From Nicotiana tabacum (taxonomy: Eukaryota; Streptophyta; Magnoliopsida; Solanales; Solanaceae): a DNA stretch of 64,000 nucleotides. Below the pieces are notes generated by a model that was not told the DNA's origin, ran no database searches, and saw only the letters and a list, made by a program, of their open reading frames with translations. Position 1 is the stretch's first letter, and every line of letters starts with the position of its first letter. Made by a program: the position numbers and the translations under genes. The DNA is taken from positions 207,895,948 through 207,959,947 of the forward strand of contig NC_134082.1 in NCBI RefSeq assembly GCF_000715075.1, read 5' to 3'. Shown piece by piece: positions 34,595 through 49,024 of the stretch.

Positions 34595-34610
34595 TTGTTT
34601 CTAAAAACTA

Positions 34611-35135
34611 TGGAGTTAAATTTGTGTTCTCACCACCATTCCTTTCACTCTTTCTTCTTCTCACGTCTTCTACATATGCTTCAAGGGGCCGTATATTTTC
34701 TATTTCTCCTCTTATGTCACCTGGTTGCCATGTAAGAAAATTGAAGAGTAGAAGTTCACCATTGAAGACCATTCAAAGCTTTGATTTCGAAAATGAGTTA
34801 TTTTTAGTTTGTTAGTTGTTTGGATTGGGTATTGTTCCAATTGATTGAAAATATCAAAAGCAGTTCAAAATTTAAATTTGAAGTGATTTGGAGTAGATTT
34901 GAGCAAGATTTGAGTTAAAGTTCATAAAAGAGACAAGGAAGAAGACGAAGTAAGTTTTTTGTATAATTATGTATAATCTTGTATAATAGTGTATATGAGT
35001 GTATAAACACATTTTATACACTATTATATATTTTTATACACCTTTATACAAGCGTATGTAGACAAACTTTTTCCACGATTTTCAGTTGCAATTCTTGTTC
35101 AAAACCAATCCAAATCTCCATTAAATGACTTCAAA
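34611..35135. other. Intergenic; nothing supported
   Basis: Includes an AT-rich run with several TATAC(A)-type repeats at about 34955-35050. No gene was recognised. Confidence 0.4.
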
Positions 35136-35144
35136 TTTTATATA

Positions 35145-35395
35145 GGCGTAATGGTTTCCTGGCCACTTAAACTTGGACCGGATTTTAAAGCCGATATACA
35201 AACTTATATTATTCCCATTTGAACACTTGAACTTGACGGAATGAGTACAAATAAATACATCCAGTAATGCGTGTATATCAATTGCACTGATATGTACAAT
35301 GCGTCATATACTAGACTATTTATTACTTGACATGTATTATTTGTAGATCTTATTCTTAAATACTAAATAAGCAAAAAAGAAGTCACAAATTAAAA

Positions 35396-35458
<63 letters not shown>

Positions 35459-36278
35459 CTGTCACTTCCCTCCGTTCACCCACATCTCCCTTCATTCCTT
35501 TCCTTAAATTTTTTTTCTTTTTTTTTTCCTTTTCTTCAGTCTTCTTTCTCTCTCTTATTTCTAAATCAAATTTCGTTTGTCTGCCAAGGATACAAGTAAT
35601 TTCTTTTTCCTTCTTTTTTTGGTGGTCAACTGAAAGACATATCCATTTTGAAGAGTTCCCTATATATGTAGAAGGCTAATTAATGGCCTCATTTAGATCA
35701 CATGAATTAGATTACTTAGATTAGGATTTAGAATACACATCAATCACAAAATTGACAGAAAACAATCACTGTGAGTAATTTTATACGAAGGACAATATTG
35801 AAATCTTTATATGCAAATGATGAAATCAAAGAATTTGATTTTATCCCCAAAACTTTTGATGTGCATCTGGTAGGAATTTCCCCTAAGACAAGAGGAGGAA
35901 GGGGGTAGATTAGAGAGGGGGAGAAAGAAAAGAAGGGGGAGGTGGGGCAGAGGGGGAAGAACGTGTGGGGTGAATGGAATTTTGCTGAGGGATGGGGAAG
36001 TGGGTCTGGTTATTTTCTTTCTTTTTAATTTGTATTTTTATTTTTTTGGTTTTAGATTTTTTTAAATCAAAATTATTGTAGTCACGCACTTAATTTTCGT
36101 GACTTGCTCACACTTTGTCCACATCATCTCTGTCACTGTCGCATATTTATGGTCAACGGTCAAATAGATTTATTAGTTACCGGATATGTGAGTTTGAGTG
36201 TCCTAATGGGAATAATGTAAGTTTGTATATTGGCTTTAAAATCCTGTACAAATTTAAGTGGCCAGGTGCCATTACGCC
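35145..36278. mobile_element. Non-autonomous MULE, 1,134 bp, 9 bp TSD
   Basis: Termini are GGCGTAATGG... and its inverted partner ...CATTACGCC. The terminal inverted repeats extend about 95-110 bp each (35145-35250 and 36170-36278) and share TGGCCACTTAAA, GGATTTTAAAGCC, ATACAAACTTA and ATTATTCCCAT. An exact 9 bp duplication TTTTATATA flanks them (35136-35144 and 36279-36287), the hallmark of Mutator-superfamily insertion. The interior holds an (AG)n microsatellite, pyrimidine-rich and then purine-rich stretches, and no transposase. It is therefore non-autonomous. Confidence 0.93.
35394..35456 (+). repeat. (AG)n microsatellite
   Basis: Almost pure AG dinucleotides for ~60 bp with one C interruption near 35408, inside the MULE. 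It is likely polymorphic in length. Confidence 0.95.
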
Positions 36279-36287
36279 TTTTATATA

Positions 36288-36840
36288 CAACCTCCTTATA
36301 CTATTTCTAACAAGTCTAAATAATACCCACTCCAAATTTCTCACAAAATCAAATTCAGAATTTAAACCCACATATTTAAGCTTGTTAAAAATCTAATTTT
36401 CACCACCCAAATGGATTTGGTTTGTTGAACTAATATTTGAGTCACAATTCGAAAATTAACTTAAAAGCTTGAGGAATCTTTTTTTTAAAATTAAATAGTA
36501 ATTTTGAGAACCGATTGAAGATGAATGTTGAATCTTAGCCTATTATTTTTGGGTTAGTTGGTTGTAAAATGAAATATGGGCTATAAAATTGAAAAGTAGG
36601 GAGCCCGATTATTCTTATGTGAAATTTTTCCCAAAAAAAAAACTTATTCAAAAGGAATAATGGTCCTCACAAAAGTGCTAATCTTTTTTTTTTCCAATCA
36701 AAATTCTTGTCCAAATATAATTTTAACTTCCCAAGCATTCTTTTTTTAACTTCAATTTTAAATAGGACAAATATCACTTTTAGCCCGTACCAGAAACTAT
36801 TTACATTCGGTAGTCGAAAAAGTATATAAAATTTGTATAC
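36288..36840. other. Intergenic; nothing supported
   Basis: AT-rich DNA between two transposons, with homopolymer runs only. Confidence 0.4.
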
Positions 36841-37594
36841 GAGTCCTTTACACTATGTTTGGATCATTGTTACCCATTATTTATAATGTACTATATTGTA
36901 TTGTATCGTATCTTATCGTATCGTTTTATGAACACAACGTTTGGATAGATTGTATTGTTTGTTGTTGTTAAATAATGTTTTACTGTTTGGTTTGACTGTA
37001 TCGTATTATACTGTAATTGATAAGTTTACTAAAATACCCTCGATTATTAAAATATTACATTTATCAAGAATTGCGCATAAAAATAATTTAAGAAAATCTC
37101 TTTCTACTAATTTATCACCAAATATGTCTTATAAATAGATTAAGAAATTAAATTCATGCAAATTCTAACAAAATTAGCGGAGCAAATTAATAATATCAAA
37201 AACAATAATAAGTACACTCCATTCCTAACTAGATAATAATAAAACAAAAAATAAAATGTTAACGAACTATGATAAAGAAAGGAACGAGAATTGGCAGAAC
37301 ATAAATAATTAGAATTAACGATAAAATCAAATTAGGAGAAAAAAGAAACAAAAGACAAAACACCTTTGACGTTATAGTTGGAAGCGGCAGAAGTTCTGGA
37401 AAAAAAAAGGGACGAAGATAGTAGTTTATAGGTTGGAGATTTGGAGTTAAAGTTAAAAAAAAAAGGTAAAAGGCAAAATAGAATCATGGAGTAATAAGTT
37501 AGGGCATAATAGGAAAAAAAAAAATAGGAAACAATCTCACCACGTTATACAATAGCAATGGGTAACAACCACCCAAACAAGTCGTAAGAGACTC
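36841..37594. mobile_element. Inverted-repeat MITE with duplicated right end
   Basis: The left end GAGTCCTTTACACTATGTTT and the block ATCATTGTTACCCATT face an inverted partner at about 37557-37594 (AATGGGTAACAACCACCCAA then ACAAGTCGTAAGAGACTC). The right terminus is repeated once more with a 47 bp period (to 37641). The inside is AT-rich, without coding potential. Superfamily is uncertain; hAT-like is possible. Confidence 0.65.
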
Positions 37595-37666
37595 ATAAGA
37601 AAAAATGGGTAACAACCACCCAAACAAGCTGTAAGAGACTCGGAAGAAAAAATGTTAGAAGAAATA

Positions 37667-37739
37667 TGGAGATGCGGGGTATCGATCCCCGTACCTCTCG
37701 CATGCTAAGCGAGCGCTCTACCATCTGAGCTACATCCCC
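37667..37739 (-). tRNA. tRNA-Ala, anticodon AGC
   Basis: The minus strand gives a complete 73-nt cloverleaf: acceptor GGGGATG with CATCTCC (one G-U pair), D stem GCTC/GAGC, anticodon stem CTCGC/GCGAG around TTAGCAT (anticodon AGC at 37704-37706), T stem CGGGG/CCCCG with loop ATCGATA, and discriminator A. There is no intron and no encoded CCA. All stems pair, so it should be functional. It sits 0.13 kb upstream of the NDUFAF7 start codon, on the opposite strand. Confidence 0.97.
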
Positions 37740-37870
37740 TTGGTGTCGGGGAAGGTTCCTTTGTTTTTAAATTCTATTCTTTGAACAGCCACAGAGAGTC
37801 CAGAGTTGTACAATATTCAAAGCGGCAGAGCCTGTCCGGCTTGCAACAGTGGAGCTCGTCCAAAATCGAA

Positions 37871-41839
<3,969 letters not shown>

Positions 41840-42359
41840 AGAATCTCCCAAATGCGCTTTCACATCGTTCCGGTAAAATGGCCAAATCCCCTTAGTTTAG
41901 GGGACAAGTGGAATTGGCTTTATGACTTTTCTGAATTATGTGTATAGCTGGGAGAAAGGCTAGGAAGAAACGGGGTGGTGATAATAGTTTTATCATGTTT
42001 TCGTGCAATGTCTCTTTTCCTTTATTTCTAAGGAGAGAATGTTGTCTTTTCATATAATGTCTTTGTTTCTTCTATACTCTCGATTCTCAACCGTGGAAAG
42101 ATTTTGGGGCAATTGAAGAATGCAGATCCTACATCAAGTTGTTAAGCTATTGGTCCTGCAAGTTCAGTCAAAGCTAAAAGATCGAAAAAGATCTTCGTGG
42201 GACTGGTTTATTTCTTAGTAAAAGCTTATAGAAGCGAGACTTGAGCTAACTGTATGCAGCAGGAATAAATTCATAAGGATCATATTTGCGTGTTTACCAG
42301 TATTGCGTCTCTCCTTTGTTTTACTAGTACTAGTGTCTGGTCGATTTTTCACGGGCAAA
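41840..42359. other. 3' flank of NDUFAF7
   Basis: It should hold the 3' UTR of the upstream gene; no clear feature ends it. The chromovirus begins at its right edge. Confidence 0.5.
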
Positions 42360-42861
42360 TGTGATGACCCGCCATGTTATCATGCCACATAGGTGCCATT
42401 TGACATATATTAATGTCATGTGGAAGCTTACATAAGAAGAAGGCTAGCATTTGTGAGAAGATTCTAGAGAGGTATAGACATTTCCTTAGGAAGAACCTAG
42501 ATCCTTATGGATTTGCTAAGAAAGTCCTTGGAATCTTCTAAGCTTGTAGAGAATTTTAGAGAAAGCCTTTATCTTGTATATATCAAAGACTTGTATAATA
42601 ATTAATATTTACACACTAGCCCCTAGGAGACTAGTATATAAAGGGGCAACTCATTTGTAATTCACCAAGCAAACAATTCAAGTTCTCTATAATACAAAGC
42701 TTTCTTTAACAATTCTCTTGTGTTCTTTCTTCCATTCTCTTAGCGATCTTGAGTGTAGTAAAGCTGACCTGACATAGCAAGAACGTGAGCAAGTTGTGCA
42801 AGATCGTGAGCGAGTTATCAAGTGTCGCACATATACTTAGTTAACAACTAAGGACGTGACA
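42360..42861 (+). repeat. 5' LTR of the 5.75 kb chromovirus
   Basis: TGTGATGACC...GGACGTGACA. It would hold the promoter; a TATATAAAG-like stretch lies near 42635-42645. Confidence 0.93.
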
Positions 42862-42864
42862 ACG

Positions 42865-42876
42865 TGGTATCAGAGC
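42865..42876 (+). promoter_or_regulatory. Primer-binding site, tRNA-iMet
   Basis: TGGTATCAGAGC three bases after the 5' LTR, complementary to the initiator-Met tRNA 3' end. Confidence 0.95.
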
Positions 42877-42881
42877 GAAGG

Positions 42882-44115
42882 TTTCAACTAAGGGAATAGC
42901 GAACGGCGGAGAAATTAACGCTACCAACACCCAAGCCAACGTTATCCAGGATGCTGCTGGCAAGAGCGGCCGTAGCAAAAAGAGGAATGCCACCAACAAA
43001 AGCCAGGAGGTGCCACCTGAGGTTGTGTCAAACGAAGGGCTTACATCCCAAGAACCATCTGCCACTGAGGCGAGCGAGGATGAAGTGGAAGTCTTCCAGA
43101 GGACGTCTCGCTCGGTAAATAGTGGGTGATAAAGATGAATGCGGGGATGGACGCCGTGGAGATCTTTGGCCAACGCTTGGGGAAGGTGGAAGGCACCCTT
43201 AACGTTCTTGAGGGGCACACTCTTGAAGAGATTGAGAGTATCCGAAATAACTTGGAGGGACGTACACAGATTGAGATAGAACTAAGGCAAACCATCACTG
43301 CCTTTGAGTGCAGACTCATGGAAGCTTTGAGTACTATCGATGCTATGAAGGCAAAGATAGAGTCACTCGAGGAGCATGTCAATGCTGGCGTGACCGATGT
43401 AGCCAGCAATGTTGCGGTGATGAGGGAGGCCAATATCGAGGCTCCCAAACCCCGGTGTTCAAATGTGTTTGTGATGCACAAGAAGTGGAAAACTTCATTT
43501 GGCACTTGGAGAACTACTTCAGGCACGGCAAAGTGAGGGACGACGAGGCCAAGATCAACACTGCGGTATTGTACCTCTTAGAGACTGCCATGCTATGGTG
43601 GAGAAAGAAGATGGCCGACGTGGATAAAGGTCTATGTACTTTCCAAACAATGTCTTGTACGAGGCAAGGCGCAAGCTTAGGGAATTGAAGCAAACAAGGA
43701 GCATACGTAACTATGTCAAGGAGTTCACTACCCTTATGATTCAAATCCCCAACCTGACCAATGATGACTTGTTGTTCCACTTCATGGACGGGTTGCAAAA
43801 TTGGGCTAAGCAGGAGTTGCAACGCCGACAAGTCACTGATATAGACCAAGCCATAGTGGAGGCCGAATCATTGATGGATTTCAGGAATGACAAGCACGAG
43901 AAAGGCAATGGCAAAGAGTCAAAGGTTAACAATGTCAAAGGTGGGGGAGACCGTGGCAAAGGCAAGGAGATACAACAACAATACTCCAAGACTCAAGATT
44001 TCAAAAAGTCGAGTGGTCGTCAGGGCTACGCCGAGAAGAAGGCGCAGGTCGAGAAGAAGGGGTGCTATATATGCGGAGGGCCACATGGCTTCAGGAATTG
44101 TCCCGACCTCAAGAG
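42882..44115 (+). pseudogene. gag with CCHC zinc knuckle, frame-shifted
   Basis: A coiled-coil-prone N-terminal region (43126-43480, with EGHTLEEIESIRNNLEGRT) is followed after a shift by a capsid-type region (FIWHLENYFRHGKVRDDEAK, about 43490-43560). After another shift it continues from 43634 (RKLRELKQTRSIRNYVKEF). A basic Gly/Lys-rich linker ends in the intact nucleocapsid box CYICGGPHGFRNC (44062-44100). Two frameshifts break the reading frame; the C-terminal part is continuous with pol. Confidence 0.88.
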
Positions 44116-47100
44116 CCTCAGTGCCATGGTACGTGAGCGGAAGGAGCAGCCACAAGGAGAGAGTCCGGGAACAACACAGTTGGGTATGGTCGGATTATGT
44201 GGTGTTGTCACGAAGCAAGCTATCCAACCTACCGAGAATGACAATCAGTACATGGATCTCACCATCAACAACAAGCCCGCTCGTGCAATGGTGGATACTG
44301 GAGCAACTCATAATTTCGTGACTGAGGCTGCCACAAAGAGACTAGGATTGAAGCTTGCTCCAACTAACTCTTGCGTCAAGACCGTGAATGCCGAGATACA
44401 GAATGCTCGTGGGGTAGCTAATGGAGTTGATGTCAAATTGGGAACTTGGAAAGGTATGACAAACTTTACCATAACCGCTATGGATATCTTTGACATCATA
44501 CTGGGGCAAGAGTTCTTTAGACATTGTCATACTTTAATCGACCCCTACCTCCAACGTCTCTTGGTTATGGAGCGTGAAGGAGCTTGCATGGTACCTACAG
44601 TGACTATGCCACACGGACAGACCCAAGCACAACTCTCACCTATGCAGGTTGTCAAGGGGATCAAGAAGGGGGAGCCGACATTTGTGGCAACCATTGCAAG
44701 TCTAGTGGAAGACAAGAATTTTCAAGAGACTGCGCCACCTTGCATAAAGAAGTTGCTTGAGGAGAACAAAGATGTCATGCCCGAGGAGTTACCTAAGCAC
44801 TTGCCGCCTAGGCGAGAGGTAGATCACAAGATTGAGTTGGAGCCAGGGGCTAAGCCACCTACATTTGCCCCATATCGTATGGCACCGCCCGAGCTGGAGG
44901 AGCTCAAGATACAATTGAAAGAGTTGCTGGATGCTGGTCACATTCGCCCATCAAAGGCACCTTTCGGCGCACCAGTATTGTTCCACAAGAAGAAGGATGG
45001 ATCGTTGCGCTTGTGCATAGACTACTGAGCACTTAATAAGGTTACAGTGAGGAATAAGTACATGATCCCGCTCATTGCTGATTTGTTCGATAGACTTGGG
45101 TAAGCCAAGTACTTTACCAAGGCGGATCTTCGAAAGGGCTACTACCAGGTTCGCATTGTTGAAGGGGATGAGCCAAAGACAACATGTGTGACGAGATATG
45201 GAGACTTTGAGTGGTTGGTGATTCCCTTCGGCTTAACTAATGCACCGGCCACATTTTGCACCCTTATGAACAAGATTTTTCATCCCTACCTTGATCAGTT
45301 CGTGGTAGTCTACCTAGATGACATAGTCATCTACAACAACACCTTGGAGGAACACATGGAGCACTTAAGGAAGGTTTTCCAAGTCTTGCGGGAGAATGAA
45401 TTATACATCAAGAGAGAGAAGTGTGAGTTTGCACAATCAAAGGTGCACTTCTTGGGCCATGTCATTAGCAATGGCGAGCTACGCATGGATGAGCCTAAGG
45501 TACATGTTATCTAGGAGTGGGAGACACCCATAAAGGTAACTGAGTTGAGATCCTTCCTTGGCCTTGTTAACTACTATCGTCGGTTTATCAGTGGATACTC
45601 AGCAAAGGTCGCACCATTGACTGAGTTGCTAAAGAAGACCAAGCCATGGTTTTGGATGGAGCATTGTCAAAAAGCGTTTGAATGCCTTAAGGCAGCTGTA
45701 ACAAAGGATCCAGTCTTGGCATTACCTGACTTTGCCAAGACATTTGAGGTGCACACAGATGCCTCAGACTTTGCCATTGGGGGTGTCCTGATGCAGGATA
45801 AGCATCCCATAGCATTTGAGAGCCGCAAGTTAAATGAGACAGAGCGGCGTTACACGGTGCAAGAGAAAAAATGACTGCCATTGTGCATTGCCTTCGTACA
45901 TGGAGATATTATCTGCTCGGGTCGAGGTTCGTGGTCAAGACTGATAATGTGGCTACTAGATACTTTTAGACACAGAAGAAGATCACACCAAAGCAGGCTA
46001 GGTGGCAGGATTTCTTAGCCAAGTTTGATTATGCGCTAGAGTATAAGCCGGGAAAAGGTAATGTTGTAGCCGATGCCTTGAGCCGGAAAGTCAAACTTGC
46101 TGCAATCACTTCAGCGAGATGGGACATTCGGGAGGCTATAAAAGAAGGCATGCAGCATGATCCAGCAGCCAGACAGCTTATCAAGTTAGCTAACAAAGGC
46201 AAGACGAGATGTTTTGGATATATTACGGCCTACTACTTACCACAGGTCGGCGAATCTACGTTCCTAAGTTTGTAGACATTAAACGACGTATCATAAAGGA
46301 GAGTCATGACACAATATGGGTTGGTCATCCAGGTCAACGTCGCACTAGGGCCTTGGTTGAGTCAGTCTACTATTGGCCACAATGCGAGATGACATAGAGT
46401 GATATGTGCAGACTTGTCTTGTCTGTCAACAGGACAAGGTTGAACAACAACAATCCGGAGGACTTTTGGAGCCACTACCAGTTGCAGAGCGTCCATGGGA
46501 GAGCGTGACAATGGACTTTATCACTTGCCTACCGAAGTCTGACGGTTATGGTACTATTATGGCGGTTGTGGATAGATTTTCCAAATATGCCACCTTCATG
46601 CCCGCCTCACCAGGTTGCACAGCTAAGGAAGCCGTCAAGCTATTCTTTAAGAACGTGGTAAAGTATTGGGTCTTACCAAGGCATATCATCAGTGATCGAG
46701 ACCCCCGCTTCACTAGGAACTTTTGGAGAGAGTTGTTCGATATACTTGGCACAGAACTGCACTTTTCTACTAGTTTCCACCCACAGACGGATGGACAAAC
46801 AGAACGTGTCAATGCCTTACTAGAATACTACTTGAGGCATTATGTAAGCGTGCATCAAAAAGATTGAGCAAAACTCCTAGACATTGCCCAGTTCTCTTAT
46901 AACTTGCAGCGGAGTAAGTCCACTGGGCGGACACTATTTGAGCTAGCCACAGGCCAACAACCACAAACTCCATATCCATTACCAGCCGCATTCGAGGGAA
47001 AGAGTTTGGGGGCTTATCATATGGCCAAAGGATGAGAGGAGCAGCTCGACACTGCTAAGTCCTACTTGGATAAGGCAGCTAAGAAGATGAAGAAGTTTGT

Positions 47101-47563
47101 GGACCGTAAGCGGCGTCCCACATACTATAGAGTTGGGGACATGGTCATGGTGAAGTTTAACCCAAGACAGTTCAAGGCACTACGGGGCATGCATCAGAAT
47201 CTGATTCGCAAGTATGAGGGGCCATTTAAGATCGTCGCCAAGGTAGGCAAGACCTCATACAAGCTTGACATGCCATCGTATCTTAAGATCTACCCTATAT
47301 TCCATGCCAGCATGCTTAAGCCATATCATGAAGACAAGGATGATCCGAGTAGGGGCCAATTAAGTCGAGCGCCAATGACTATCACTGCCTCGCATGATCG
47401 GGAGATTGAGGCTATCATAGATTACCAGGCCAGGCAAAAACAAGGGCAAAAAGCCACCGCTATGTTCCTCGTCCATTGGAAAGGGCAATCACCGGAGGAG
47501 GCCACGTGGGAACGATATGAAGACTTGCGGCAATTCAAAAATAAGATCCGAGAGTTTATGTAG
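44116..47563 (+). pseudogene. pol: protease, RT, RNase H, integrase, chromodomain
   Basis: Domains in order: protease with intact AMVDTGATHNFVTE (about 44285-44325); RT from about 44860, with the active-site box VYLDDIVIY (YLDD at 45311-45322); RNase H with [16 protein letters not shown] (about 45750-45797); integrase with an HHCC-type region (WVGHPGQRRTRALVESVYYW and CLVCQQDK), core motifs MDFITCLPKSDGYGTIMAVV and SFHPQTDGQTERVNALLEYY; and a C-terminal chromodomain with MFLVHWKGQSPEEATWERYE (about 47461-47520). In-frame stops occur at 45026-45028 within RT and at about 45100 and 45513, with frameshifts near 45865 and 46205. It is not able to make a full polyprotein. Confidence 0.92.
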
Positions 47564-47605
47564 CAGCATTGCGCCGCGGTCGTCGCAATATTAGGTGGGG
47601 GAGAA

Positions 47606-48110
47606 TGTGATGACCCGCCATGTCCTCATGCCACATAGGCATCATTTGGCATATATTAATGCCATGTGAAAGCTTATATAAGAAGAAGGCTAGCATTTGT
47701 GAGAAGATTCTAGAGAGGTATGGACATTTCCTTAGGAAGAACCTAGATCCTTATGGACATTTGCTAAGAAAGTCCTTGGAATCTTCTAGGCTTGTAGAGA
47801 ATTCTAGAGAAAGCCCTTATCTTGTAAATATCAAGGACTTGTATAATAATTAATATTTACACACTAGCCCCTAGGAGACTAGTATATAAAGATGGACACT
47901 CATTTGTAATTCACCAAGCAAACAATTCAAGTTCTCTCTAATACAAAGCTTCCTTTAACAATTCTCTTATGTTCTTTCTTCTATTCTCTTAGCGATCTTG
48001 AGTGTAGTAAGGCTGACCTGACATAGCAAGAACGTGAGCAAGTTGTGCAAGATCGTGAGCGAGTTGTCAAGTGGCTCACATGTACTTAGTTAACAACTAA
48101 GGACGTGACA
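47606..48110 (+). repeat. 3' LTR of the 5.75 kb chromovirus
   Basis: Directly follows the polypurine tract and matches 42360-42861 almost base for base. Confidence 0.93.
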
Positions 48111-48736
48111 CAAAGCTTCCCAAAATAATTATATGAGAATAGTTCCTTCGTAGGATATTTTGTTGTTTTGCACTTTAAAGACAACTTTGTGTAGTGTTTT
48201 CATGCATAGTTTTGAATCCAAGTTGCCACTAACTTCCCCTTTGACAATGGCCACCCAAAGTAGCAGTATACTATTGAGTAACTATATACTATTCGATTTT
48301 CAGCTAAAAATTTCGATCTCAATCACCTCAAATCAGCTCCAAATGCTATCAAAGTTCAATATGAACTTCTAGAAGGTATTATAAGCAATATTTAACAACA
48401 CCCATTTTGAATCAAACAAGAAATCTTCAAAATAACAATTTTAAGCCAAGGCAAGAGCAAGAGCTAGGGAAAGAACAATCAAGAAAAAGTGGAGCAGAAT
48501 TGAAACTAGCCAGAGGTCAACTTCTTAGATAATCATATCTAATTTCTTTTTGAAGAAGGATATAAGAAAAATGGAAGAACAATTTTGTAAGAACAAATTA
48601 CAAGTAACTCAAGAAGTAGCAAATAAGGAAATAATTCAAGGATCTAGAGTTACTAAAATTAAGACCAAGCCTTCCTTTTCTTTCTGGGTCACTTTCATTC
48701 TCACTCTACAAAACCCAAAGAACCCAAAAATAATTA
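48111..48736. other. Intergenic; nothing supported
   Basis: The 70-residue frames here show no recognised motif. Confidence 0.4.
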
Positions 48737-49002
48737 GGTTGAATACATGTGGAGACACTTAAAGTTGGCATGATTTTTCATTTAGACACCTGAACTTAGG
48801 AGTATTCCTAATGAGCACGTACATTACACGAACTTTATTCCAATTAGATACTCTTTTGACAATTAGTGAAACTTACAAAGTGTGTGTAATACACTAGCTG
48901 CTGATGTGGCAAATGGCGAATACAATGAGGACATATATCTTTTTGAGTTAAAAAAGAGAGGAAAACTATGTTACATCTATTTAATGTGTGTTCTGGGTTT
49001 TA

Positions 49003-49020
49003 TCCCCAGCAGAGTCGCCA
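49003..49020 (-). promoter_or_regulatory. Primer-binding site, tRNA-Arg
   Basis: The plus strand reads TCCCCAGCAGAGTCGCCA, which looks like the 3' end of a plant tRNA-Arg including CCA. On the minus strand this lies four bases after the LTR end, the position of a primer-binding site. tRNA-Arg priming is known for Ogre/Tat elements and supports the family call. Confidence 0.75.
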
Positions 49021-49024
49021 GAGC

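Larger units (their letters stand above)
42360..48110 (+). mobile_element. Ty3/gypsy chromovirus, short LTRs, defective
   Basis: Complete 5,751 bp insertion: 5' LTR 42360-42861 (502 bp), tRNA-iMet primer site 42865-42876, gag-pol, polypurine tract AGGTGGGGGAGAA (47593-47605) and 3' LTR 47606-48110 (505 bp). The LTRs are nearly identical, differing by a few substitutions and small indels. CAAA flanks both ends (42356-42359 and 48111-48114), a 4-bp remnant of a TSD. Short LTRs, the initiator-Met primer site and a C-terminal chromodomain place it in the chromoviruses (Reina/Galadriel/CRM-size group); I do not assign the clade. Stops and frameshifts break pol. Confidence 0.93.

Noticed and set aside
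37781..37870. 30-codon upstream extension of NDUFAF7
   Set aside because: It would need a TTG start; the ATG at 37871 begins a convincing mitochondrial presequence.
43041..43526. 161-residue minus-strand frame
   Set aside because: Antisense shadow of the gag coding region on the plus strand.
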